Shown piece by piece: positions 8,587 through 19,628 of a stretch of DNA of 64,000 nt; the first letter of the stretch is position 1, and each line of letters starts with the position of its first letter. Origin of the DNA: Cyanophora paradoxa (lineage: Eukaryota > Glaucocystophyceae > Cyanophorales > Cyanophoraceae); NCBI GenBank assembly GCA_004431415.1, contig QPMI01000035.1:124001-188000 (forward strand). Reading direction: 5' to 3'. A model generated the notes under the pieces. The model ran no database searches and was not told the DNA's origin. It worked only from the letters and a program-made list of their open reading frames with translations. The position numbers and the translations under genes were made by a program.

Positions 8587-8913
8587 ATGGATTTGCTTCG
8601 AAAATTCATGGATATGTTCCATCTCAACGTCACCAGCAAATTGAATTGTAGTTGCTGTGAGACGACCATTAACCTCGAAATATCAGACACAGAAGGCTCT
8701 CGCACCCCAGAAACTCAGGTTTCGCCTATTAACACACCCAGGACTTCTAGGTCCAATTCTCCATTTACTCGAACTGATTCACCTGTACCTTGGCTTGATG
8801 CTGAAGGCCGAAGATTGTCTTGGCCTCCCCCAAATATCCCGAAGCCGCTGAAAAGAAAAAAGTCCTTGCTATCAAGTTTCAGAAAGGAGAAGCAACCCGA
8901 TCAAGTGGAATGA
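8587..8913 (+). CDS. Small CCETT-motif protein, last gene of island 1
   Basis: 108 residues. The N-terminus follows the pattern MDxxRKFxxMFxLxVxS, then a CCETT motif and an acidic ExSD. The protein at 26384 in island 2 has the same pattern, so the two are homologues. The rest is Ser/Thr/Pro-rich with RTSRSNSPFTRTDSP and a basic end (KRKKSLLSSFRKEKQ). No known domain was recognised. The N-terminal amphipathic helix plus Cys pair could be a membrane or lipid-modified anchor; that is speculation. It ends island 1: repeats and GC-rich host DNA follow. Confidence 0.6.
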   Translation: MDLLRKFMDMFHLNVTSKLNCSCCETTINLEISDTEGSRTPETQVSPINTPRTSRSNSPFTRTDSPVPWLDAEGRRLSWPPPNIPKPLKRKKSLLSSFRKEKQPDQVE

Positions 8914-8941
8914 GGCCGCACCAGAGCGCTCTTGGGACACG

Positions 8942-9201
8942 AAGTGCTTCAATGTACTCATCATTATCGCCTAGATAGAGCTAAACGCTTTTCCTCTGGT
9001 TGCTTCAATGTTCTCATCATTTCGCCTAAAATTAACCTAAACGTGCTTCCTCTGTTAGCTTCATCGTACTCATCTATATCGCCTAAAATTAAGCTAAACG
9101 TGTTTCCTCTGTTAGCTTCATTGTACTCATTAATATCGTCTAGAATTGAGCTAAACGTGTTTCCTCTGTTAGCTTCATTGTACACATTAATATCGTCTAG
9201 C
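8942..9201. repeat. 57-bp tandem repeat at the right edge of island 1
   Basis: Five degenerate units of about 57 bp, core tagcttcattgtactcatta then tcgtctagaattgagctaaa, becoming more regular toward the right. A stop-free frame crosses it because 57 is divisible by three, but the encoded text has no natural protein character. It marks the change from AT-rich viral DNA to GC-rich host DNA. Confidence 0.85.
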
Positions 9202-9649
9202 CTATTCTGCCCCGTTGCTCTGCAGACCGCGCTCATGGGGGCAGCGCTCCTCTTCGCCTATTCTTGTTGTCTCCTCTGCCTTGTATAGTCGTCAGATATT
9301 GCTAGGCTTCGACCTAGGGAATCGGATAGTAGACGTAACAAGAGAGCGGGGTAGACGTAACGAGAGAGCGGGGTTGGAGTGATAGCGGGGTGGACGCTAG
9401 GGCTGGTGCAGCGAGAGAGGTGGTGATGGGATGGGGGTGGCGGAGAGGGGTGGGCCACCGCGGTGGGCTCTCTCTCATTTTTTGCCATCTGCCTCGGCCC
9501 CGTCTCCGCCGGCCCCCCCGCCTTCTCCCTCGCATGCGGCCGTCCGCCCTACCCTTCCCCCCCGCTTATAATTACCTTAGCTTGCAATTGGTTTGCCTGC
9601 GCCCCGCACTCTAAACTGGAGCCGCGCGCGCGCGCCCTGCATTGTGCAG
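9202..9649 (+). other. Host flank and probable intron end
   Basis: GC-rich. It has a doubled 23-base unit around gtagacgtaacgagagagcg at about 9331-9375, then a pyrimidine-rich stretch ending in attgtgcag at 9649, a credible 3' splice site for the RING exon that follows. I see no first half of that gene here. Confidence 0.4.
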
Positions 9650-10125
9650 ACCGCTTCCACGGCCGGTGCATCGCGGGGTGGCAGGCGAGCGAGGCGCCCC
9701 TGTCGGACTGCTGCCCCGAGTGCCGCGCCCCCTTCCCCGGCCGCGCCCCCGGCCCCTCGGGCTCGAGCCCGTCAAGCTCGCGATCGGGCGCCATGGCCAC
9801 CCCCTCGACGCCGTCGCCGGCGCCGCCCGGGCCGGCGGCTGCTGCAGCGAGCACTGGCGCCGGCGGCTCCGCCTCGTCTCCGTCGACGTCGTCGTCGCCG
9901 CCGCCGCCGCCGCCGCTGCAGCCGCCCTCGCCCGCCACTCCCGAAGCGCCCGCGGCGGGCTCCGGAAACGGAGACGGCTCCCCCGCTGCCTCCTCTCTCG
10001 AGCTCTCCGGCCCCGCCCCGCGGCCGCCCGCGCCCCCCCGCTCCGGATTCCTGGCCATGGGGCGCCCCACGCGGCCCTACCTCCCGCCCGGCGTTAACCT
10101 TTTCAGGTCCTCGAGCTCTGCTTGA
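9650..10125 (+). CDS. Second half of a RING-finger gene (partial)
   Basis: The exon opens after a 3' splice site with RFHGRCIAGW followed by SDCCPECRAPF. These are the His, third-pair Cys, conserved Trp and last CxxC of a C3HC4/H2 RING, the E2-binding domain of E3 ubiquitin ligases. The first zinc-binding half (CxxC and the CxH region) is not visible upstream, where the viral island and its repeats begin. After the RING the protein is a low-complexity Pro/Ser/Ala tail of about 130 residues ending in a TGA at 10123-10125. Either the upstream exon was displaced or cut off by the insertion, or it lies farther away. Codon use is extremely GC-rich, unlike island 1. Confidence 0.5.
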
Positions 10126-11423
10126 CCGCCCAAGAACTCGAGTCGAGCTCGCCCTCCCCGACCCCTCCCTGTCGCCTCTAACCGAATACAACTTAGAAAC
10201 AAAGCAAAGCGCTAGCCGTGCGTTGCACACAGCACGCATCGTGTACGTATACGTATATACATGCATGTGCTGCACTCAGTGACTGCGGCAGCTTATATTT
10301 AATTATCGATACAGAATGATTTATATTACAGATCGAACCGCCGCGGCACCACGTCGCCCGCGCGGCCGCGCCGCGCGCGAGATCGAGAGTCGACGTCGCG
10401 ATCGCGATCGGCCCGGCGCCGGCGTCGCGATGGTGTATGGCACTAAACGTACACGGCATCACGGCAGCGGTCCGAATCACCGTGGCACGGGCCACTGCCG
10501 CCGCGGCGCGATGCGGCAGCCTGACAGTTCATCGGTTCATGAGTCATGACCAAAATTGAAACATCAACGGCGCGCGATACGATCAGCCGCCTTGCAAAAT
10601 TGCCGGGCCGGGGCCGGAGCCCGCGGCCTGGCCCGCGGCCTGTGGAATCCGGATCATCCGATGATCGCGATCGGATCCAGCGCCATGCCGTAGTGCACAG
10701 CTGCAGCCTGCAGGTCGGCCTGATCGAAGGAAGCGAACTTCGGAAAGCGCGGCGCCGGCGCAGCGGCGGCCGCGCGCCGCGCCGGCGGCCGGAGGCCGGC
10801 GCCCGTCGCGCGCGACTCGGCGAGAATTCGAAGTGCACTAGGCTATATAAAAATTATTATAAATAGGGGACGATGTCAGTGCATCATGTCACGATGCACA
10901 TCGATATCTGCAGCCTGCCGGCGCTGCCGCAGTCCGATGATCGCTGCCGCAGTCGAAATCAATATTAATATCCGATGATCGCGCACAGTGCGGCGCACTG
11001 CGGAGTCTGCGCGCGGCGCCGCGCGGCGGCACATGTATAGACTCTGAGATGTACATGCACATCAAATCTGGCAACATCACGTGCGTGCGCATGCGAAGGC
11101 GCCGGCCTAGGCTCTCCGAGGCGCCGGCTCAGCAGTGAGTCCCAGTGACTCGGCACATGGATCCGGACAGCAGCTTCAAAGGCTTCGATTCCGAAGACTC
11201 GGACGAGTCGGACCGAACTTACGGCGAAGTTCGCGAAAATTTAGCCGGCGGCGCGGCGCCAGAAGTTCCGAAGTTCGTCGGTCTTAGTTCGAATTCGATC
11301 GCGATCGCGAAAAATTAGCACGAGCTCAGCTCAGCGGCTATTCGATTCATCCGCCGCCCTCTTGATAGTTTCGCACATGTGCATTGTGCACTATTCGAGT
11401 ATCCGGCTGCCTTTTTTTGGCCA

Positions 11424-11489
11424 TGACTCCACGGAACCTGAATTCGACTCTCGAGCAAACTTCCAAGAAATCGAAACTCGAAGGCTGCT
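11424..11489 (+). repeat. Dispersed host repeat, copy 1 of 2
   Basis: About 66 bp starting tgactccacggaacctgaat and ending aatcgaaactcgaagg. It matches 14114-14173 with a few differences and small indels. Confidence 0.75.
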
Positions 11490-11660
11490 TGCCGACTCAA
11501 TGCCGAGTTCTCAGATCATGATCATGAGCTCGAGACTCGGACTCGAATGAAAAAAAATGTAGGTAGGTGAGTAGTACACTGAGCACATGTACATGTGACC
11601 GTGACAAGTACCGTGCCACGCCGGCACGGTGTCGTGTCACAGACTCACAGTGTTGCCGTG

Positions 11661-11759
11661 TAGGGTTGGTGAATTTCATGAAATTCAAAAATTTGGCGTT
11701 GAAACTGAAAGTCGACCCTTCGAAAGCTTTGAAAATTCAATTGAAGTTTCAATCCGCAG
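11661..11759 (+). repeat. 99-bp direct repeat, copy 1 of 2
   Basis: Begins tagggttggtgaatttcatg and ends tttcaatccgcag. It is identical to 12141-12239 except for two visible substitutions (cttcga/ctttga and gaagttt/gaaattt). It is AT-rich inside GC-rich surroundings. Confidence 0.9.
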
Positions 11760-12140
11760 TTCATAATCACTAAGACAAAAGTACTGAGCCAACACGGCAC
11801 AACATCCAAGGATGAGGCACAATGACACACATGCGCATGTACAAGGTGGATCATGGAGCGAGCCGGTGCGTGCACGATCAGCGATCAGCGCGAATGCAAT
11901 GAGATGCACTGTTAATGCCTCGATCGATCGCCGGCGTGCGCGGCGCATGCGCAGCCGGCGCTGCGCGCGCGCGGCGCCGGCCGACCGGCCACGTTATCCG
12001 CGCGCCCTGCATGATCGCGATCGTGGAGCTGGTAAACTCGCTTTGTTAAGGCGGAGCGACTGTACCCCGGCAGCTGCATTCGCAACCCCAAACTCGCGGC
12101 GGCGGCGGACGATCAACGAAGCGCGCTCACCGGCCTGCTA

Positions 12141-12239
12141 TAGGGTTGGTGAATTTCATGAAATTCAAAAATTTGGCGTTGAAACTGAAAGTCGACCCTT
12201 TGAAAGCTTTGAAAATTCAATTGAAATTTCAATCCGCAG
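12141..12239 (+). repeat. 99-bp direct repeat, copy 2 of 2
   Basis: Second copy of the 11661-11759 repeat, 480 bp downstream in the same orientation. Related phrases (ttgaaatttcaat) recur near 12460 and 13795, so the family may be larger and more decayed. Confidence 0.9.
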
Positions 12240-12486
12240 AGCAGCACGTGCAGGGACCCTACGCACTGCGGAGAGTCTCTCTCACACTAAATTATCTCTA
12301 ATGGACTTTGCTCTCACTCTCTGAGTCTCTTTACGGGCTGGGAGGGCTCCTGGGAAGGCCGGAGGGGCTGGGAAGGGGAAGTTGAGGGTGCAAAAACGGA
12401 TAAATTCAATATATTTTATTAAATTTATATTCTATTTCAATGCAACTTCAACGGGCGGCATTGAAACTGAAATTGAAATTTCAATC

Positions 12487-12534
12487 AGGCGAAGCCTCTT
12501 TCTCAGACCCAGGCGAAGCCTCTTTCTCAGACCC
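12487..12534 (+). repeat. 24-bp perfect tandem doublet
   Basis: Two identical copies of aggcgaagcctctttctcag plus accc, at 12487-12510 and 12511-12534. Confidence 0.9.
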
Positions 12535-13109
12535 GGTCACCGCCGATCTAAATTCCGATCGGATTCGAACCCGATTTTTTTCATCCCCCCTGTGAATAAT
12601 TTCCCTGTCCAGCCTCCTCGTGAAAAATTAATAATTTTTCCTCGACACGGACGTGACGCTTCCCCCATCACACACAAATGACTCAGCTCCCCGAACCCCC
12701 ACAAACCTCTCTAGATCCATTCTTAGCGTCCAGGCTCCCCTAGGACGACCGCTCTCCCATGGACGTCGCGCGAATATCGAATTTCCCTCATGGATCAATT
12801 CCGGTACTTGAGCCCCGACAAATGCGGTCCGAGTCAGAAGGTGGGACCCGGTCCCTCCGGTCCCGCGACGAAAATGCGCCAGGAACACCCCAGAACGATA
12901 CAGAATGACGCGCGAGCGCGAGCGGATCGCCGCAAGCTCGATTTCGGGCGCCCTCCGAGGCTCGACGCTGCAGTGCGAAGAGTCGGCCGAAAATTTGATC
13001 CGGCCGGTCCCGTCCGGTCCCGCGACGCGCGCAATCGATGCGTACCGACGCGCATAGACATAGCAAGGCCTGCGCATCCCACAAAACCGCTTTTCGGAGG
13101 CGGAACAGT

Positions 13110-13590
13110 GCAGGAAGGTACCGGACGGCAAAAATTCGATCCAGGCCTGGGCATCTTTCCGCGCGCCCACGCCGCGGCGCATGCGCGGAACAATAGTATA
13201 AGCATTTGAGATGTAGAACATGCATTCCGCATGCCTTGCAGATGCGCCGGGCCGCGAGAACCCAGCCGACCCCGAAAATTCGATCCTGGACGGACTTGCA
13301 CATCTTTCCGCGCGCCCTCGCATGCTCACGCGGGCCGCATCGCTGGTATATTCATTTGAAATCTTTGTAAAGATTTTCGCGAGCTCTGCGGGCGCAACAG
13401 GGCACGAGAACCCAGCCGACGCAAAAATTCGATCCTGAACGGGACTGCACGTGCACTGCTTTAATTTCCGCGCGCCCTCGCCTCCGCAGCCCTGCACATC
13501 GATGCTATATGCGTTCGAGATTCTTTTTAAGCGATTCGCAAGCTCTGTGCATGCGCCTGGCCGTGAGAACCTCGCCCCTCCCGGGCCTCC
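13110..13590 (+). repeat. Degenerate tandem array, 150-180 bp units
   Basis: Three to four diverged units share the ordered phrases gagaacccagccgac, aaaattcgatcctg and tttccgcgcgccctcgc. Clear unit starts are at about 13257 and 13406, with decayed units before and after. The array is non-coding. Confidence 0.7.
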
Positions 13591-13994
13591 TTCGAATTCC
13601 CAACAATATTATATAATTAATCTCCTCTCAATCTGCTCCACCCTTTATTTCCTCGGTACATTAATATTCCTCTAGCCGGCCAGCGCTAGCTGGACTGGCC
13701 GTCAGCCAGCCAGCTTCTAGCCTACTGTAACAGCCGCGAGGGCGTCCGCGAGGCTTCGCCGTACTTAGTGCTCCGCAGGAGCACGGATCTTGTTTCAATG
13801 CAATTTCAATGGCTTGAAATTTCAAGCGGCCAACCCTATTGCCGTTGGCCACTGGCGATGGGCCGGCCCGCCACGGACCACGGTACAAATTTCGCGTCGC
13901 AACTTCTCGCAAGGGCCTTGTTTCTTGCTTTAACGCTGAAAGATTCGTGTCCGAATCATTCCGAACTATACGGTTGGAACTTCGCTCGAATTTC

Positions 13995-14014
13995 GGGGGG
14001 GGGGGGGGGGGGGG
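13995..14014 (+). repeat. Run of 20 G
   Basis: Homopolymer in host non-coding DNA; the length is likely unreliable in any assembly. Confidence 0.9.
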
Positions 14015-14113
14015 CATGCCAAAGTTGTAGGTGGAGCGGCGACCTCATCTATCCGATCGAGGCCAAAAAACTTTAATTATTAACAAAATATCCCACGCGA
14101 TAATTTTTGACCG

Positions 14114-14173
14114 TGACTCCACGGAACCTGAACTCGACTCTCGAGCACAAGTTTCCAAGAAATCGAACTCGAA
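14114..14173 (+). repeat. Dispersed host repeat, copy 2 of 2
   Basis: Matches 11424-11489 (tgactccacggaacctgaac, then ctctcgagcacaagtttcc), same orientation, about 2.7 kb away. Confidence 0.75.
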
Positions 14174-14814
14174 GCGGAGGACTCGAGCTTTATGATTTTC
14201 CACGGCCGTTATCAACTTACACAAATTATCATGATCACGATCATATCATACTAAAAGTTTTTGTATTAAATATCGACTTTATATTTCCCGCCTGCCAAAG
14301 CCGAGAATTCGAAGGGGTAGCTATATAGCCCCGTCCGACGGTCTCAGCTGCATGCAGTGTTTAGGCCCTACTAGTAGGGCTACTCGATTAGGCCTGCAAA
14401 GCTCGAATTTGAAGGCTGACCTTACTCCGCATGCTCATGATGCGCGGGCTGGGCCAGGCCTGGCGGCCGGCCAGCGCGGCGCGCGGCCCGCGCGGCCGCA
14501 GGCTAGCGCAGGCGGGTTTCGTTAAATTCCCCCCGGGTATTCGGAATTCCCCGGCGCAAGCTAGTGCATTCTACCCGGTAGCTTGCCGGCTACAACGTCC
14601 TGCAGCGCGACTAGCCGGCGTGCATCGGGTGAAAAGTTATCGCGATCGCCGGCTACCCTTGCCCATTTCCGGGCCGTGTTGGGTCGATTAGGAAAAAAAA
14701 CGAGCTGTCCAGCTGCGCGCGGCCCGGGCCGCCCGGCCCGGCCGCGCGTGGCCGCCGGGCGCGCGCGCGCCGCGGCGCGCGCGGACAACGACATCCGTCG
14801 GAAGGACCGTCGGA

Positions 14815-14940
14815 CTCGGGAGTCGGAAGACTCGGAAGAGTCGGAACTCGGGATCCGGACTCGGAGTCCGACGGTCGGGAGACTCGGGAGTCGGGACTCG
14901 GGAGTCGGGAGTCGGGACTCGGGAGTCCGACGGTCGGGGC
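14815..14940 (+). repeat. GACTCGG / GAGTCGG simple repeat
   Basis: Irregular reiteration of gactcgggagtcgg and gagtccgacggtcgg over about 125 bp. Many short palindromes; no coding signal. Confidence 0.8.
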
Positions 14941-15516
14941 CGCGGGCCCGCGGCCTGCGGCCGCAGCGCGCGGCGCGGTCCTAGGCCTAGACTCCCCTAG
15001 TACTGTAACCCCTAGTAAAGCAGGAAATATTTAAGAGGTTGGATATTAATAGTACTAAAGTTCTGAGGCCTGAGTGCTAATGATTTAATACTATTAAACC
15101 CGAGGCCCGAAGGGGGTACGTAACGCAGTGGCGTCGGCGCGGCTGTAGTCGCGCGCAGAGCGGAGTCGCTGGGAGAACTGAAGTTTGGGACAGTGGGAGT
15201 CTGTGGGACTCCGGGACTCGCGTTGCAATTGGCCCGTAGGAGTCCCAGTGAGTCTCTTGACTGTCTAGTAGCTAAAGGCTAGTAGATCTATACTGGTATC
15301 TCGGTAGATCTGCTAGCGGCTAGCCTAGTAGTAGACCGTCGGACTGTGCAGCTCGTGCCGTTCGCCCCAACCGAATACACAGACATATAGCCAGATATCG
15401 GGATGCAATTGCAATCGCACCCAGCTGCAGCTGAAGCAGCACAGCGAGCGCGCACGCGCATGCACACGTCGAAGCAGCTGTTCCCAGCGGCCGCCTGCAG
15501 CCGCACGGGTATTCGT

Positions 15517-18194
15517 ATGCGAACGTGTACGGCCGCGGCGGCGGTCCTCTTCGTCGCGTGCATACTGAGCACCGCGACGCCGGCGACCGCCGCGGGCCTG
15601 CCCTGCGGCCTCGTTCTCGACGCGGCGAAGACATTCCAGGTGGTGTCGGTTAACGACACCGCCAAGTGCTGGGAGGCGGGGACTCTTTCCAAAAATGGGG
15701 GGACTGAAACTCCCCACGGCATCAAGATGGCCCCCTGCGATGCGAGTGCGCCCGCCCGTTATTTATATACCTTGAAGCTTACGGATGCGCCCGCGGCCTG
15801 CGTCGGTGGCCTTCATTGTTATGACACCGAAGGGCAGATAATGCGGCGCAGTTCTTCAACGTAACCGTTGGCTCCGTGCAGAATGGCGTACAGCGCTATA
15901 GTATCAACTACCCAGCAGCAATGGTGGTCAAGTCTGATTCGGCTTTTGCTAATATGAATCTCGACCTCCGCTCAAAGCCTATATTCAAAACATCTTTCTC
16001 TTTCCCAGCACTGGAGGGAGTAAGTTGATTTAGATCGAGACCTTGAGGCTCGAAACTGATTTCAAGTCAGATTTTCGGAAACGCCGGATCCGCAACCATC
16101 CCTCCTGGAGACTCATGGACTCTCAACGTGACTGCTTCAAACACGACCGTTCGTTTCGCCCTCAGCGGGAGCACGCTGGCGTTAGTCGCCCCAATCTCGT
16201 CGAAGTACAACTACACCGCCTCCGCGCTGCTCGCCAGCATGAGCGGGAGCCCCCTTATGGTTGCGAATAATGTGGATAGTGCGTGAAACTTGCTCGCGAT
16301 CGGCCGATTATTCATGTATAGATTAAAACTTGAAACCGAGCCGCCCCTCGCCCGCTCGCAGCTGATACGGAGTTCGACTGGACCGTTCGTTATTCGGATG
16401 GCATAATTTTTCCGGACGCTCAACGTACAGTTTGCTCGGCCGTGGTGAGTGTTCCATTGTGTCGCTTGCATGATTAAAGCAGTTCCACATATATGTTTGC
16501 ATCGCGACAATCGACTTCAGTGATTTTTCCATCTTCGCCTTCAGACCCCAAGCCCATCGCCCTCGCCGAGCCCCTCGCCGAGCCCCTCGCCCAGCGCGAG
16601 CCCCTCTCCCACCGCTTCGCCCAGTCCCTCGGCCATGGCCAGCCCCTCCCCGAGCCCGTCGAGCGCGGCAAGCCCCACCAGCACCCCGGCCGCGACGCCC
16701 GGCGCCGGGGCCCCGCCCCCATCGGGGGCACCCTCGAGCTCGGTGAGTGCCACTTGTTCTTCTTCACGGTTCTATACACATACAAATTTAAAGCTACTTG
16801 GATCAACGAGAATTACTAAGTTAATATTCGGGGGTCTCTCTTCTCTCGACTAAGCGCTTCTCTGAAATGCGTAACAGGAACCGGTCATCGTCCAAGTGAT
16901 CATCAACGGGCAGTCGGTGCGCGTCGATAAAATATATATTGCGAGCTCGCAAATTAAAGAGAATTCGGCGCGCGTGATTTGATCGCGTTCTCGCGCGCAG
17001 TACGACGTATCTGGTTCGAACGTTGCCACGTCGACCGATAACGACGGAACGAGGCGCATCACACTCAACGCGGCCCCCCTGACTGCCCCCGCCGAGGCAA
17101 GTGCTTCAAACCCGTAAATTTATTAAAAGGAATTTGTAACACTGTTTGTTTAATTCTCATGTTTTGTGCCAGACCGGGAGCACCGATTACGTGGTCATCA
17201 GGGGCAACAATCTGCCGGTCTTCGCGATCGCCTCACATTACCCATCTCGCTCCTCGTCTAAATTCTAAATTGTCTCCCGTAGAACTGACAGTGAGCGGCG
17301 CCGGCTTCTAAATCAAATCTGCCCGCAGGCCAACCGGCCCGTCAGGGTGTTGATCGTCGATCCCAGCGACAGCAGCCGGAGGGTCGAGGCTCTGGACGTC
17401 TCCATTCCGGACAACACAACCATGCGTTTCAGTGCGCATGCGGTTTTAATTTCGTTGCTGTAGCTACTCGGAGATCTAAAATTCGAATCCGCTTGTGCGC
17501 TAAATCGCGCGCAGAGATCCCGCCGCTCCCGAAGAACGCCCGCCGCGGGCGCTCCCTGCTGCAGTTCGTCGCCGGCTCCACCGTGCGCCATCGCCTGCCC
17601 CCGGAGATTAATATTGCCGGATATCCCTGTAATTATAATCGGTCCTGTGCGCGCAGTACGACCTGCGCATCGAGTCGGCGTCAGCCACTCCAGAGTTCAG
17701 GTCGTTCGTCCTCGTCCGGGTGCGACGCTCGCCCCCTTTTATAAATCGAGCCGCAATTGGCAAATGCAGCACAAATTGAAGCTTAAGAAAGACTGAAAAC
17801 AGAGCTTACAATTCGGACTTGATATGCATTAATAATTAATCTGCTCACGCGATATTAATTGCGCAGTCCGTCCGTTGGCTTTCGGGGTCGACCTCCGCGA
17901 TCGTCAGCGTCCCCTACTGTGCGCTCTGAGTCGCTAATTATAATTTAATCGATTTCGGAATGCTCACCAGCCTTTGACGATCTGCAGGGCCATCCTACGC
18001 AATCCCTTCGGCTACCATCTCTGTGCGTTTAATTATGCGCTGTGATCATGATCACACATCGATTTGCTTCCACCGCGAAAATCAGCTGATTGAAAATATC
18101 TTCCGTCCCCGAACAGGTGCCGGTGGCTGTCTTCACGAGCCTCGTGGCGACGGCGCTCGCTGCCGCCGTGTCACGGGCCAAGACCTCTCTGTGA
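15517..18194 (+). CDS. Secreted Ser/Pro-rich cell-surface protein, 13 exons
   Basis: Exons resolve with matching phases at 15517-16019, 16071-16278, 16362-16444, 16545-16742, 16878-16916, 17001-17096, 17173-17217, 17329-17431, 17515-17582, 17657-17719, 17867-17918, 17988-18022 and 18117-18194. Donors are mainly GTGCG or GTGAG; that of exon 6 is GCAAG, a GC-AG intron. The start at 15517 gives a signal peptide (MRTCTAAAAVLFVACILSTA); upstream in-frame ATGs exist at 15403 and 15460. The ectodomain has Cys and NxT/S sites, then a Ser-Pro/Ser-Ala linker of 66 residues (exon 4), then beta-rich segments and a hydrophobic C-terminus (VPVAVFTSLVATALAAAV) that could be a membrane or GPI anchor. One unexplained frame change occurs near 15838, where a very short intron or an indel is needed. 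I recognise no family; a cell-wall or surface glycoprotein is inference. Confidence 0.65.
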
Positions 18195-19628
18195 TATGCC
18201 GGCGTTGATCATCGGATCGCACGCGACCGGTGGCGCTAGCGCGTCATGATCTATTCTGGCACCTTTCTCAAAAAAAAACCCGCCTATCTGGGCTTGTTTC
18301 GCTTTCGTTAAATTGCGGCAATCGCTTTCATCAAATTGCGGCAAGCTATAGTGGTTAGTTCTTTTTTTTGATGAATGTAGTGTTTGATCTAGCTGTAGAT
18401 CGCGGATCCTTTGTGTCATACTGCGCATGCTGCGTTTCGAATCTGAATAAAATAAATCCACGCCACGTGCACACGACTCGCCGAGTCGAGCTCTCAGCGA
18501 AGACGACGACGCGAGCCCCACCCCACCCCCCACCCACGCCCCTTTCCGCGGCCGAGGCTGCACCAGCTGCCTTCCTGGTCCTCCGAGATCTAAATTTAGA
18601 GCGCAGCCCTGGGCCTGCTGCCGGGCCGGGCTCGCCGGGGGCGGTCCTAGCCCGACCGGCCAGTCCTCCCCGCCGGGCGCCAGGGGAGGTACCGGTCCTG
18701 GCATGCCATGATGGCCTGGTTTTCCGCCACCCAGCTGCGAAATTAAATTAAAGCCGCCGCCGGAAATAAAACGGCATACAATTTCTCACGACACATATGC
18801 ATGACTCTCGAGTCGTTGAATACGTATACCAATAAGCTTAAGGATCTCTCGAGCTCAGCTCGAACATTGCTAAGGCACTCGCATAGTAGCCACATTTCAA
18901 TCTACTGAGTATATGGCTACTCACTCATACCTGACCGTTACCTAGCTATTGATCGTGAACGATAAGATAACTGGTGATCATTTCTACTTTGCCCAGTACT
19001 CAACCGACTCCACGTGCACAAATCACTGACCATGATCGAAAGCCAGCGGGGGGGCGCCGGCGGGCTTACCCTAGGCCTTAGACACGCTTGCAATTGCGAA
19101 AATAGACACGCTTGCAATTGCGCCTCGATTCTAGCCACAGCGCGAAAGGCTTGCATGGTGGGATAGTTCCGCGAAACATCGCGTGGATTACCATAGTACA
19201 GATCGATTAATATTTAGGTGGAGAGAAACTTGAAAGGAAACTTTACATGTGCGGAAATAAAGGCGGCCTGACTACGAAGTCGAATAATGTGCCACAACTA
19301 AGTATACACATTTTGTGAGTTCCTACATCATAGTGTGTGCGAATTCATTGATTAAACGAGTTCCTACATCATGCAGGCCCCGGGCATATCATAGAACGAA
19401 GCGGATTGAATAGCGGCTTCCATGCATATGGCCCAGTGGCATGACACGACCAGGAAAAGGTCTGCAAAATTGTGAGGCGTCGGAGAAGGCTAGGCCTGAC
19501 TGATCCGTTGAACACTGATTGAACACTTTAATTGAATTGATTGAACACTATAATTACATCGGAAGCATTGTCGTCTGAAGCGGATCTACGCGTGCACGGC
19601 GCGACGCGGCTGGGAAAGGTCTGCAAAA
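18195..19628. other. Host intergenic DNA, no supported gene
   Basis: Mixed AT/GC sequence with small repeats: a 22-bp doublet around agacacgcttgcaattgcga at 19079-19121, gagttcctacatcat twice at 19317-19372, and ttgaacac repeated near 19510-19550. Nothing coding is convincing. Confidence 0.5.

Larger units (their letters stand above)
10126..15516. other. GC-rich non-coding host DNA with repeats
   Basis: No supported gene in about 5.4 kb. Open frames here are long only because GC-rich sequence has few stops, and they show no domain, splice pattern or codon bias. The stretch contains many CG-rich palindromes (for example cgatcgcgatcg), dispersed repeats of about 99 and 66 bp, a 24-bp doublet, a degenerate tandem array near 13.1-13.6 kb, a run of 20 G, and GACTCGG-type simple repeats. 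These are listed separately. Confidence 0.6.

Noticed and set aside
8932-9288. A 118-codon frame through the 57-bp repeat
   Set aside because: It is open only because 57 is a multiple of three; the encoded text is a simple reiteration without a viral or host start context.
18171-18751. Host gene on either strand after the surface-protein gene
   Set aside because: Frames show no domain or splice pattern and include homopolymer-like proline runs.
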